A DNA stretch of 64,000 bases. It comes from Dietzia aurantiaca. GTDB lineage: Bacteria; Actinomycetota; Actinomycetes; Mycobacteriales; Mycobacteriaceae. Of the stretch, positions 51,654 through 60,113 are shown piece after piece. The notes below the pieces were generated by a model. It was given only the letters and a program-made list of their open reading frames with translations. It did no database searches and had not been told where the DNA came from. The position numbers and the translations under genes were made by a program. The stretch covers positions 1-64,000 of the forward strand of contig NZ_JAIFXZ010000011.1 of assembly GCF_021033825.1 (NCBI RefSeq), given 5' to 3'. The first letter of the stretch is position 1, and every line of letters starts with the position of its first letter.

Positions 51654-53798
51654 ATGTCAGCCAGCGCCGGGGTCCGCGGTCGGGTCGGCGCGGCCGCGCT
51701 GACGGACGCCGGCATCGGTCTGGTCGTGACGGCCCTGCTCCTGGCGGGACTCGCGCGCCCGGGCTTCCCGCTGTTGCGGGACTGGGTGGCCACCCCGAGC
51801 CCGCCGCTGTCTGATGCGGCTCTCGGGCTGGGGGAGTCGGCCGCGCGGGCGGTGCCGCAGGAAATCGCGATGGTGTGGGCGAGCCGGACCCTGGACGCGG
51901 TCGGGCTGCCGATCTGGCCGCTGACGGGCCTGCTCACGGCGATCTTCTGCGTGTGGCTCGCGGTCGCGGCGGGCGCCCTGGTCCGGCAGGTCATGCCGGT
52001 GCTCGGCGGGGCAGGCGGAGTGGACGCCGCAGGTTCGGCGGGCTCTGCGGGTTCGGCGCGGGCGGCGGGCGCTGCGGGTTCGGCGCGGATCGCAGGCTCG
52101 GCGGTCTGGATCCGGCTGCCGGCGGTGGTGGGCGCGGTCTGGAATCCGTTCGTGGTGGAGCGGCTGCTGCAGGGGCATTGGTCTCTGCTGGCGGGCGTCG
52201 CGGCCGTGATGACGATGCCTGTGTTCCTCGCGCGTGCGGACCCCGGAGACTTACGCGCCCCGAATGGTCCAATCCGGGCGCGCAAGTCCGTGGAAAACGC
52301 GCATTCCGGGCGCGCAAGTCGGGCGGGCCGCGGGGCCGGGGGAGCGCGTGGCGGGCTGCGTATCGCCGGGGCCTGCGCTGCGCTGGCAATCGCCGGTCTC
52401 ACGCCCACCGGGTGGGTGCTGGCCGTCATCGCTGCGGCAGTGGCGCTGATCTGCGCGGACGTGTCGCCTGGCCGTAGGGCGTGGGCCGGTGCGCGAGCGC
52501 GTGCGGCCGTGGCGCTCGCGGCAACGGCCGCGGTCACCGCCCTGCCGTGGTTGCTGGCGACGGCCTTGGCCAGCGGTGCGGGACCGGCAGGCGGCGCCGG
52601 ACCTGCAGGCGGCGGGGGGCCAGCCGGTGCTGCGGCGACCGGGGTGGCCGCGTTTGCCGCCCGCGCCGAGCCCGGCATCGGCACGCTCGGCTCGGTCGTC
52701 GGGCTGGGCGGAATCTGGAACTCGCAGGCGGTGCCGCCGTCGCGCGCGACGTGGTGGGCGGCCGCCGCCCTGGTGTTGCTCCTGCTGGTCTGGGCGCTCG
52801 CGGCGCGCGGGTTGTGGCGCTCCCGGCACCTGCCGGCGGTGCGGGCGACGATCCCGACCGCAATCCTCACCTGGTTCCTGGTGACGTTGGCCGCGACGGG
52901 ACCGGGAATCGCTCTGCTGGACGCGCTGGTCGGGACTGTTCCGGGCGCGGGCCTGCTGCGGGACACGCAGAAGTTCGTGGCGCTCGCCCTGCCGGCGACG
53001 GTCCTCGCGCTGGCGTTCGCGACCCGCGCCCTCGCCACGCGCCTTCGACCGATCGGCGCGGCCATCGCAGTGACGGCCATCGCGATCGCCGCGGTCCCCG
53101 ACGCCCCCCGTGTTCTGTGGGGCCAGCTGCGGCCGGTCACGTTCGGCTCGGGCTGGGCGGAGGTGGCCGCCATCGTCGACGGCCAGCCCGGCGATCTGTT
53201 GGTCCTGCCGGCCGGGTCGTTCCGTTCGACGCCGCTGTGGGCGGACGGCCGCGCAGTCCTCGACCCGGCGCCGCGACTGCTGGACACACGCGTGTTGGTG
53301 CCGGGCGATCTCGTGGTCGGTGGCGCGGGCCAGGCTGCGGTCACTGGCGAGGGGGATCGCGCGCGCCGGGCCACCGAGGCGCTGATGCGTGGCGAGGATC
53401 CGCAGGTCCTGGCATCGATGGGCATCCGCTGGGTGCTCGACGAGCGCACGTCCGCCGGGCCCCGCGGCGAGTCGGCGCGGACCCTCACCGCGGAGGACGC
53501 CCCCCGAGAAACCACGACGACGACAATCTTCTCCAACCCAGAACTCACCCTCTACGAGCTGCCGCCGCCGGCCGGGGCGAATCTGCCGGACGCAGCGGGT
53601 CTGACGACTGAGTCGAGTGCCGACGAGATTGCGTCGACCTGGAAAAACACCCTGTCCGAGGCATCCGCAGCCCCGGCCTCGGGAGCCGCCCGCGGGGTGG
53701 TGCTCGCGGCGCACGCACTGTGGCTGATCGTCCTGGTCGCCTCGATCGCGCTGGCCACGGTGCATGTACGGGCGGGCCGGGTCGACCGCAACAGCTGA
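51654..53798 (+). CDS. GT-C-like polytopic membrane protein (Rv0226c-like)
   Basis: A 714-residue protein with about 12 TM helices and a C-terminal soluble/TM tail. LLRDTQKFVALALP is at about residue 435, a position and motif resembling RNVHKFEPLLRLP of AftD, so a GT-C fold is inferred. NPFVVERLLQGHWSLLAG lies before it. A 25-residue insert around residue 200, coded by hairpin repeats, interrupts the sequence. The M. tuberculosis counterpart Rv0226c is an uncharacterised transmembrane protein, from memory. ATG 51654 follows a weak ribosome site. Confidence 0.78.
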   Translation: MSASAGVRGRVGAAALTDAGIGLVVTALLLAGLARPGFPLLRDWVATPSPPLSDAALGLGESAARAVPQEIAMVWASRTLDAVGLPIWPLTGLLTAIFCVWLAVAAGALVRQVMPVLGGAGGVDAAGSAGSAGSARAAGAAGSARIAGSAVWIRLPAVVGAVWNPFVVERLLQGHWSLLAGVAAVMTMPVFLARADPGDLRAPNGPIRARKSVENAHSGRASRAGRGAGGARGGLRIAGACAALAIAGLTPTGWVLAVIAAAVALICADVSPGRRAWAGARARAAVALAATAAVTALPWLLATALASGAGPAGGAGPAGGGGPAGAAATGVAAFAARAEPGIGTLGSVVGLGGIWNSQAVPPSRATWWAAAALVLLLLVWALAARGLWRSRHLPAVRATIPTAILTWFLVTLAATGPGIALLDALVGTVPGAGLLRDTQKFVALALPATVLALAFATRALATRLRPIGAAIAVTAIAIAAVPDAPRVLWGQLRPVTFGSGWAEVAAIVDGQPGDLLVLPAGSFRSTPLWADGRAVLDPAPRLLDTRVLVPGDLVVGGAGQAAVTGEGDRARRATEALMRGEDPQVLASMGIRWVLDERTSAGPRGESARTLTAEDAPRETTTTTIFSNPELTLYELPPPAGANLPDAAGLTTESSADEIASTWKNTLSEASAAPASGAARGVVLAAHALWLIVLVASIALATVHVRAGRVDRNS
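52248..52320. repeat. hairpin repeat inside a coding region
   Basis: GACTTACGCGCCCCGAATGG (52248) is the near-complement of TCCGGGCGCGCAAGTC (52273) and of ATTCCGGGCGCGCAAGTC (52303). The block is in frame and adds residues roughly DLRAPNGPIRARKSVENAHS. Confidence 0.6.
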
Positions 53799-53919
53799 CG
53801 CCGCAATGGGTGCCTACACCGCGGAGGTACACCGCGGAGGCGACGGCTCGGACCCCGCACGTGCAGCACTCGACGTCGTCGCGATCGCTGGACGTCGACG
53901 CGGGCCGCGATACCCGGCG

Positions 53920-55164
53920 CTATTCGCCGCTGACCGCGCCGCTGATCACACCGCTGACGCGCCGACCCTCGCCGACCGCCCTGAGGACCTGTTCCATCGC
54001 CGACGCGGTGGCGGGCCACGACATCCCCGCGGCCTTCCGGCGGGCCGCCTCGCCCATCCGGTCACGAATCCAGGGTTCAGCCAGGAGACGGTCCACGGCG
54101 ACTGTCATCGCGGTGACGCCGTCGACGAGGAGGCCGGTCTCGTCGTCGTCGATCGAGTCCCGCAGCCCCGCCGCGTGGTGGTAACCCACGGTCGGCACCC
54201 CGTGCTGCGCGGCCTCGGAGACGGCGAGCCCCCACCCCTCCTTGCGCGACGGCATGAGGTGCACGGCCGCGTCGGCGAGGAGGCGATGCTTGGTGGGCTC
54301 GTCGACGTGGCCGTGGAACACGACGGCGCCCGCGGTCTCGGGGGGCCCGTCGGCGTCGAGGCCGTGCTCGGCGGCGTAGTCGTGCAGCTTCTCGGCCCAC
54401 CAGCCGCTGCCGATCACGTCCAGCACCAGCCCGGGATGGCGCGGCCGCAGCGCGGCGACCACGTCGAGCGCGTCCTCGACATGCTTGTGCGGCACCAGAC
54501 GCGAGAGCACCACCAGGCGCGGGGCGGCGGGCGCGGGGCCGGGGTCGCCAGCAGGCGCGGCATCGGGTGCATCGGCCGGCGCGTCATCCCCCGCGAAGCC
54601 CTCCGGCAGCGGGTCGAGACCGTTGCGCACCACCGCGATCCTCGCGGGGTCCACGCCCAGCTCGGCGAGCTCCTCGGCCGACGGCAGCGAGACGGTCACG
54701 TACTGACTGCGCGCGTGCACCCGCGGCGCGAGCCACGACTCGATCCACCAGCCGATCGGCGCCACGAGCCGCCCCGCGACCGGCCACTGCTCGCGGTGGA
54801 TGTGGTGGACGAGCAGGACCACGGGGGAGCGGGTGACCAGGCGGGAGAAGAAGGGGACGCCGTTCTGGGTGTCGACGACGACGTCGGGCCGTCGCAGAAC
54901 CCCGAGCGGTCCCAGACCGGCGCGTCCCAGGAGCATCGCCGCCAGGGCCCGTGGGTAGACGGAGAAGCGGCCGCCGGCCCTGCTGAACCGAACCCCGGTG
55001 GGGCTGGTCTCGGAGCGGGCCGCGCCCCGGGACCGGGAGGTACGGAAGACCACGGTGTGGCCGGCGGCGGCCAGGCCGTCGGCGACGTGTTCGAGATACC
55101 GCTCGCTTCCGCCGCCCTGCGGGTGCGTGCTGTCTCGCCAGCACAGGAGCAGGATTCGGGACAC
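53920..55164 (-). CDS. glycosyltransferase group 1 (GT-B, GT4 type)
   Basis: A 414-residue GT-B enzyme. The N-terminal SRILLLCWRDSTHPQGGGSERY domain and the C-terminal MPSRKEGWGLAVSEAAQHGVPTVGY EX7E motif (about residues 310-330) are clear. A 25-residue Ala/Pro/Asp linker (around 214-240) splits the domains. It transfers a sugar from a nucleotide-sugar donor to an unknown acceptor. GTG 55164 (VSRILLL) is the favoured start; a longer frame lies upstream. M. tuberculosis Rv0225 is the counterpart by order and orientation. Confidence 0.87.
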   Translation of the reverse strand: MSRILLLCWRDSTHPQGGGSERYLEHVADGLAAAGHTVVFRTSRSRGAARSETSPTGVRFSRAGGRFSVYPRALAAMLLGRAGLGPLGVLRRPDVVVDTQNGVPFFSRLVTRSPVVLLVHHIHREQWPVAGRLVAPIGWWIESWLAPRVHARSQYVTVSLPSAEELAELGVDPARIAVVRNGLDPLPEGFAGDDAPADAPDAAPAGDPGPAPAAPRLVVLSRLVPHKHVEDALDVVAALRPRHPGLVLDVIGSGWWAEKLHDYAAEHGLDADGPPETAGAVVFHGHVDEPTKHRLLADAAVHLMPSRKEGWGLAVSEAAQHGVPTVGYHHAAGLRDSIDDDETGLLVDGVTAMTVAVDRLLAEPWIRDRMGEAARRKAAGMSWPATASAMEQVLRAVGEGRRVSGVISGAVSGE

Positions 55165-55349
55165 GCGGACACTGTACGCAGCGGCCCGTCCGTGCTCGCC
55201 GCCCGCCCGCACCCGCCCCCACGTCCCCACATCCCCACATCCCCACATCGAGAAGCGGGTTCGGCGCAGGTGGTTCTCGGGCTTTGTGGGCGGAAGGCTC
55301 TTGGCGAGTGGGGGGTGGAGGGGAGGGCGCCAGCGGTATCGTCACCGCC

Positions 55350-56159
55350 GTGATCACAGACGCCGTCCACCGCTCGGACGCCCTGCGCTCGGTGGCCCGC
55401 CGCGCAACCCTCGGCCGGTCGCTCGGACTGCTGCGGTCGTTCCCCCAGGAGCAGTCCGACCCCGACGTCTTCTACTCCGGTCTGGCCCGCGACACCGTCG
55501 AGCTCGTGGCCGATCTGTGGGAGCAGGCCGGCGACGGGGTCGCCGGTGCGAACGCTGGCGGGCGGCTTCCCGGGCTGACCGTCCTCGACGTGGGCGGCGG
55601 ACCCGGTTACTTCTCCGAGGCCTACGACGCCGAGGGCGCCCGGTACGTCTCGGTGGAACCCGACGTCGGAGAGATGGCCGCCGCCGGCATCACCCAGACG
55701 GGCTCGGTCCGGGGGAGCGGCATGGCGTTGCCGATCAGGTCGGACAGCGTCGACATCTGCATCTCCTCCAACGTGGCCGAGCACGTCCCCGAGCCCTGGA
55801 CGATGGCCGAGGAGATGTGCCGGGTGACGCGACCGGGCGGCCTCGTCGTCATCTCCTACACCCTCTGGTACGGCCCCTTCGGCGGCCACGAGATGGGCCT
55901 GACCCACTACCTCGGCGGCGAGCGCGCGCGGCGCATGTACGAACGACGGCACGGCCACCCGCCCAAGAACTACTACGGCGAATCGCTGTTCGAGGTGGGC
56001 TGCGCCGAAGGGCTGGCGTGGGCGCGCGACACCCGCTCGGCCGAGCTCCTGTCGGCGTTCCCGCGCTACCACCCGCGGTGGGCGTGGTGGCTCGTGCGCG
56101 TGCCGGGCCTGCGCGAGGTGCTGGTCTCCAACCTGGTGCTGGTGCTCCGCGCGCGGTAG
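55350..56159 (+). CDS. SAM-dependent methyltransferase, MtrP-like
   Basis: A 269-residue class I methyltransferase. Motif I is VLDVGGGPGYF (about residue 80) and the post-I acidic residue is in VSVEPD; NVAEHVPEPW is motif IV. The Corynebacterium counterpart MtrP affects trehalose mycolate transport, with M. tuberculosis Rv0224c the homologue, from memory. GTG 55350 gives a length close to that family; a longer frame begins at 55284 but is Gly-rich. Three copies of CCCCACAT lie upstream at 55220-55249. Confidence 0.87.
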   Translation: MITDAVHRSDALRSVARRATLGRSLGLLRSFPQEQSDPDVFYSGLARDTVELVADLWEQAGDGVAGANAGGRLPGLTVLDVGGGPGYFSEAYDAEGARYVSVEPDVGEMAAAGITQTGSVRGSGMALPIRSDSVDICISSNVAEHVPEPWTMAEEMCRVTRPGGLVVISYTLWYGPFGGHEMGLTHYLGGERARRMYERRHGHPPKNYYGESLFEVGCAEGLAWARDTRSAELLSAFPRYHPRWAWWLVRVPGLREVLVSNLVLVLRAR

Positions 56160-56303
56160 CCAAGGTGCCACGGCGCGGTAGCTACGGCGCGGTGGCGCGG
56201 CGGCGACCGGGGCCGAGGCCCGTAATGGAGACACCCTCCCACTGCCGGACACTCGTCTACAGTGTGTGGAACACGTTCCTGTTTTCCATCTACGGAGGTC
56301 CTC

Positions 56304-57776
56304 GTGGTCGTCGTCCATGACAAGCTTTTCTCCGGCACACGCTGGGCAGATCCCATCACCACCGGAGTCCTGGAGGTCCACTCCCCGGCCACGGGATCCG
56401 TGGTCGGTCGGGTCGCCGAGACCACGGTCGAAGACCTCGACGAGATGATCAACCAGGCGCGCGACTCGTTCGAGTCCGGCATCTGGCGCAAGACCCCGCC
56501 CGCCGAGCGCGGTGCCCTCATCGGCCGCGTGGCCGACATGATCGAGGAGCGCCAGGCCGAGGTATGCCGGATCCTGTCCGACGAGATGGGCACGCCCGCC
56601 TCGACCGCCGCGATGATCCAGGTGACGCCGACGCTCGGCGTGCTGCGCTACTACTCGAAGCTGGCCGCCGACTTCCCGTGGAGCGAGGTCCGCAACGGCG
56701 ACTTCGGCGCGTCCGTGGTCACCCGGCAGCCGGTCGGTGTCGTCGCCGCCATCACCGCCTGGAACGTCCCGCTGTACCTCAACGCCGCCAAGCTCGGCCC
56801 GGCGCTGCTGTCCGGCAGCTCGGTGGTGCTCAAGCCGTCGTCCGCCACCCCGCTGTCCGCGCTGTGGCTGGCCGACCTGTTCCGCGAGGCCGGCCTGCCT
56901 GAGGGCGTGCTGTCCGTCGTGACCGGCCCCAGCTCCGTGGGCGACCACCTCGTGTCCAGCCCGGAGATCGACAAGATCTCCTTCACCGGCTCGACCGGCG
57001 TCGGCAAGCACATCGCGAAGATCGCCGCCGAGAACCTCACCCGCTGCTCGCTGGAGCTGGGCGGCAAGAGCGCCGCGATCGTGCTCGAAGACGCCGACCT
57101 GGCCTCCGCCGGCGGCACCATGGTGTTCTCGGCCCTGATGAACTCGGGCCAGGCCTGCGTGTCCCAGAACCGCATCCTCGCGCCGCGCTCGCGCTACGAC
57201 GAGGTGGTGAACGCGCTGGTCGAGAACGTCTCGCTCATGCCCGTCGGCGACCCGGCCGACGAGGGCACCATGTTCGGCCCGCTCGCCAACCACAAGCAGC
57301 AGGCCAGCGTCGAGGGCTACATCCGCCAGGGCGTCGAGGAGGGCGCGACCGTCGCGTACGGCGGCGGCAAGGTCGAGGGGCTGCCCGCCGAGGTGGCCGA
57401 CGGCGCGTTCGTGCAGCCCACCGTCTTCCGCGACGTCGACAACTCCATGACCATCGCCCAGGAGGAGATCTTCGGGCCGGTCATCCAGGTGATCCCCTAC
57501 GACTCGGTCGACGAGGCCGTGCAGATCGCCAACGACTCCGAGTTCGGCCTCGCCGGCGCCGTCTACTCGCAGGACCCGGACGCCGCGCTCGCGGTGGCCC
57601 AGCGGGTGCGCACCGGAACCATGGGCATCAACTGGTACGCCTTCGATCCCACCGCCCCGTTCGGCGGGTTCAAGAACTCCGGTATCGGTCGCGAGAACGG
57701 GCCCGAGGGCCTGGACGCGTACTGCGAACTGCAGAGTGTGCTCATGCCGTTCGGCTGGGAGCCCTCCGAGGGCTGA
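56304..57776 (+). CDS. NAD(P)-dependent aldehyde dehydrogenase
   Basis: A 490-residue ALDH. Catalytic C285 lies in NSGQACVSQNR, general base E251 in LELGGKSA, and the TAWNVPLYL and FTGSTGVGK Rossmann blocks are present. GTG 56304 follows GGAGG by 6 nt, setting the start. Substrate unknown. By order and orientation it matches M. tuberculosis Rv0223c. The divergent/upstream segment has a small dyad GTGTGGAACAC at about 56262. A TetR gene converges downstream. Confidence 0.92.
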   Translation: MVVVHDKLFSGTRWADPITTGVLEVHSPATGSVVGRVAETTVEDLDEMINQARDSFESGIWRKTPPAERGALIGRVADMIEERQAEVCRILSDEMGTPASTAAMIQVTPTLGVLRYYSKLAADFPWSEVRNGDFGASVVTRQPVGVVAAITAWNVPLYLNAAKLGPALLSGSSVVLKPSSATPLSALWLADLFREAGLPEGVLSVVTGPSSVGDHLVSSPEIDKISFTGSTGVGKHIAKIAAENLTRCSLELGGKSAAIVLEDADLASAGGTMVFSALMNSGQACVSQNRILAPRSRYDEVVNALVENVSLMPVGDPADEGTMFGPLANHKQQASVEGYIRQGVEEGATVAYGGGKVEGLPAEVADGAFVQPTVFRDVDNSMTIAQEEIFGPVIQVIPYDSVDEAVQIANDSEFGLAGAVYSQDPDAALAVAQRVRTGTMGINWYAFDPTAPFGGFKNSGIGRENGPEGLDAYCELQSVLMPFGWEPSEG

Positions 57777-57896
57777 GCCGAGCCCCGGCTCGGTTGTTCC
57801 CCGGTTGGGCGGCGGCGCCGGACCCGTGCGCGGGCCGGCGCCCGGGCTGGTGCCCGGGCTGACGTCCGCGGATATGCGCGGGCCGGTGCCCGCGGA

Positions 57897-58481
57897 TCAT
57901 GCACCGGGCAGCAAGCCGCCCAGCTCGCGGACCGTCTGGTCGAACAGCGCCAGCGGGTTGGGGTCCAGCCCCGCGACATCGTCGCGGGCGAAAGAATGCC
58001 AGGCGACGCGCCACACGGCGGTCACCACCTCGGCGACCAGGAGCGCGCTCAGATGAGGCAGCGCTCCACGCTCGTGGAGCTCGCCGCTGATCGTCTTCAC
58101 CAGATCCTGCTCCTGGCCCGTCACGATCCGCAGCAGCTCCGGCTCGCGGATCAGCAGCCGGGAGATCCGGCGAAAGTCGCGCTGCTCGACCTCGCAGGCG
58201 AAGACCTCGCGCGACGTCGCCAGCAGGTCCGCGGTGATCCCGGCAGCGCTCGTCTGCGCGCTCTCGCGCTCCACCAACGCCTCGACCAGCCCGCGCTGAC
58301 CGGGCATGAGAGCGTCCACCTTCGTGGCGTAGTAGCGGAAGAACGTGCGCTCGGCGATGCCCACGCGGGCCGCGATATCTCCGACCGTCGTGGCGTCCAG
58401 GCCGTTCTCCTCCACCAGATCCAGTGCAGCCTCCTGGATCGCCCGGAGCATCCGGGCGCGGTTCTCCTCGCGGATCCCCAT
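57897..58481 (-). CDS. TetR-family repressor (AcrR-like)
   Basis: A 194-residue TetR. HTH DATTVGDIAARVGIAERTFFRYYATK lies at about residues 29-54. It is divergent from the MFS gene with a TGTCA-N5-TGACA site between them, so it should control efflux and itself. It converges on the ALDH gene. Confidence 0.9.
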   Translation of the reverse strand: MGIREENRARMLRAIQEAALDLVEENGLDATTVGDIAARVGIAERTFFRYYATKVDALMPGQRGLVEALVERESAQTSAAGITADLLATSREVFACEVEQRDFRRISRLLIREPELLRIVTGQEQDLVKTISGELHERGALPHLSALLVAEVVTAVWRVAWHSFARDDVAGLDPNPLALFDQTVRELGGLLPGA

Positions 58482-58540
58482 GGTCGCAAGCTCCTCATGT
58501 CCGTGGCCGTTCGGTCGGGCGGATCGGGGTCGTCAGACAT

Positions 58541-58602
58541 AATTCATGTCACACTCTGCCGCTGCCGGCATTACATATTCTGTCAGACAGTGACATGATT
58601 CT
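58541..58602. promoter_or_regulatory. TetR operator region for the MFS efflux pair
   Basis: TGTCAGACAGTGACA (58581-58595) is a 5-bp inverted repeat with 5-nt centre. A second CATGTCAC arm at about 58545 matches the complement of GTGACATG at 58590. Confidence 0.65.
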
Positions 58603-58635
58603 CGGGTTCAGTCTCCACAGAAGAGGTACCACCCG

Positions 58636-60099
58636 ATGACCCAGACCGCCGAGGGCGCGAGTTCCCCACCGGCCGACCCGGCCCCGCACGCCCCCGCCAC
58701 GCTGCCCAGGAAGCAGCTCATCGGGATCATCGGCGCGCTCGCGCTCGGTGCCTTCCTGATGATCCTCAACGAGACCGTGTTGACGGTGGCACTGCCGTCG
58801 ATCATGGCCGACTACGGCGTGTCCGCAGCAGCTGGGCAGTGGCTGACCACCGGGTTCCTGCTCACCATGGCCGTGGTCATCCCCACCACCGGCTTCCTCC
58901 TGCAGCGCTTCCCACTGCGCGGCCTGTTCGTCTTCGCCCTGGCCAGCTTCATCGTCGGCCTCCTGCTGGCCGTCATCGCGCCGACGTTCGCCGTGCTCCT
59001 GGTCGCGCGCATACTCCAGGCCGTCGGCACCGCGATCGTGCTGCCGCTGCTCATGACCACCACGCTGACCCTCGTCCCGCTCCAGCACCGCGGAATGGTC
59101 ATGGGCCTGAACTCGATCGTCATCTCGGTCGGGCCGGCCATCGGGCCCACCGTCTCCGGCGTGATCGTCAACGCGTTGTCCTGGCACTGGATCTTCGCGG
59201 CCATGTTGCCGCTGGCGATCGTCATCCTCGTTCTGGGTGTCCTCTTCATCAAGGTCCCCTCGGCGACCCGCAAGGTGCCTGTCGACGCGGCCTCCGTGAT
59301 CCTGTCGGCCCTCGCGTTCGGCGGGCTGGTCTACGCCATCTCGATCTTCGGCGACGTGCTCGACAGTCCCGCGCTCCCGCTCGTCAGCGCCGCGATCGGC
59401 CTGACCGCCCTGGCCCTGTTCGTCGACCGGCAGATCCGACTGGCGCGGACCGGAAAAGAGCTGCTGAACCTGCGGCCGTTCACCAACCGCACCTTCTCGC
59501 TCAGCGTCGCGATGATCATGATCGCCATGGGCACCCTGATCGGCACCGTGGTGATCCTGCCGATCTTCCTGCAGAACGGCAGCGGCCTGAGCACCCTGAC
59601 CATCGGGATGATGCTGCTGCCCGGCGGTCTGATCCAGGTCGTGATCGGCCCGATCTTCGGCCGCGTCTTCGACCGCCACGGCCCGCGCCCGGTGCTCATC
59701 CCCGGCGCGCTCCTGCTGGCGGCAGGGCAGTGGCTGTTCACCACCATCGACCCGGACACCGCGCTCGGCCTGATCATCGCCTTCCACACGATTTTCTCCG
59801 TCGGACTGGCCATGCTGATGACGGGGCTGCTCTCCGCGGCCCTCAGCGAGGTCCCGCTCAAGCTCTACAGCCACGGCTCGGCCATCTTCAACACCGGCCA
59901 GCAGCTCGGCGGCGCGATCGGCACGACGATCTTCGTCACGGTCATGAGCGCGATCGCGGCCGGAGAGACCGAGGCCGGGTCGGCGCTCGTCGACGGGCTG
60001 TTCGACGGCGCACACGTCGCGTTCCTCATCGGCGGGATCCTCGCGTCCCTCGGCGTCGTCTTTGCGCTGTTCATCAAGGCCGCCCCGAAGCTCCCCTGA
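58636..60099 (+). CDS. MFS drug efflux transporter, DHA2-like
   Basis: A 487-residue transporter with about 14 TM helices. The motif C-like LNSIVISVGPAIGPTVSG around TM5 and the FLMILNETVLTVALPSIM start are characteristic of DHA2 drug:H+ antiporters such as LfrA/EmrB. It likely exports hydrophobic antibiotics or dyes. Paired with the divergent TetR. ATG 58636 after AGAGG. Ends 14 nt before the converging GH15 gene. Confidence 0.9.
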   Translation: MTQTAEGASSPPADPAPHAPATLPRKQLIGIIGALALGAFLMILNETVLTVALPSIMADYGVSAAAGQWLTTGFLLTMAVVIPTTGFLLQRFPLRGLFVFALASFIVGLLLAVIAPTFAVLLVARILQAVGTAIVLPLLMTTTLTLVPLQHRGMVMGLNSIVISVGPAIGPTVSGVIVNALSWHWIFAAMLPLAIVILVLGVLFIKVPSATRKVPVDAASVILSALAFGGLVYAISIFGDVLDSPALPLVSAAIGLTALALFVDRQIRLARTGKELLNLRPFTNRTFSLSVAMIMIAMGTLIGTVVILPIFLQNGSGLSTLTIGMMLLPGGLIQVVIGPIFGRVFDRHGPRPVLIPGALLLAAGQWLFTTIDPDTALGLIIAFHTIFSVGLAMLMTGLLSAALSEVPLKLYSHGSAIFNTGQQLGGAIGTTIFVTVMSAIAAGETEAGSALVDGLFDGAHVAFLIGGILASLGVVFALFIKAAPKLP

Positions 60100-60113
60100 T
60101 CAGCCGCCACCCG

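Noticed and set aside
55220-55249. CCCCACAT repeated three times upstream of the MtrP-like gene
   Set aside because: Short microsatellite-like run in a promoter gap; too little to call a functional element.
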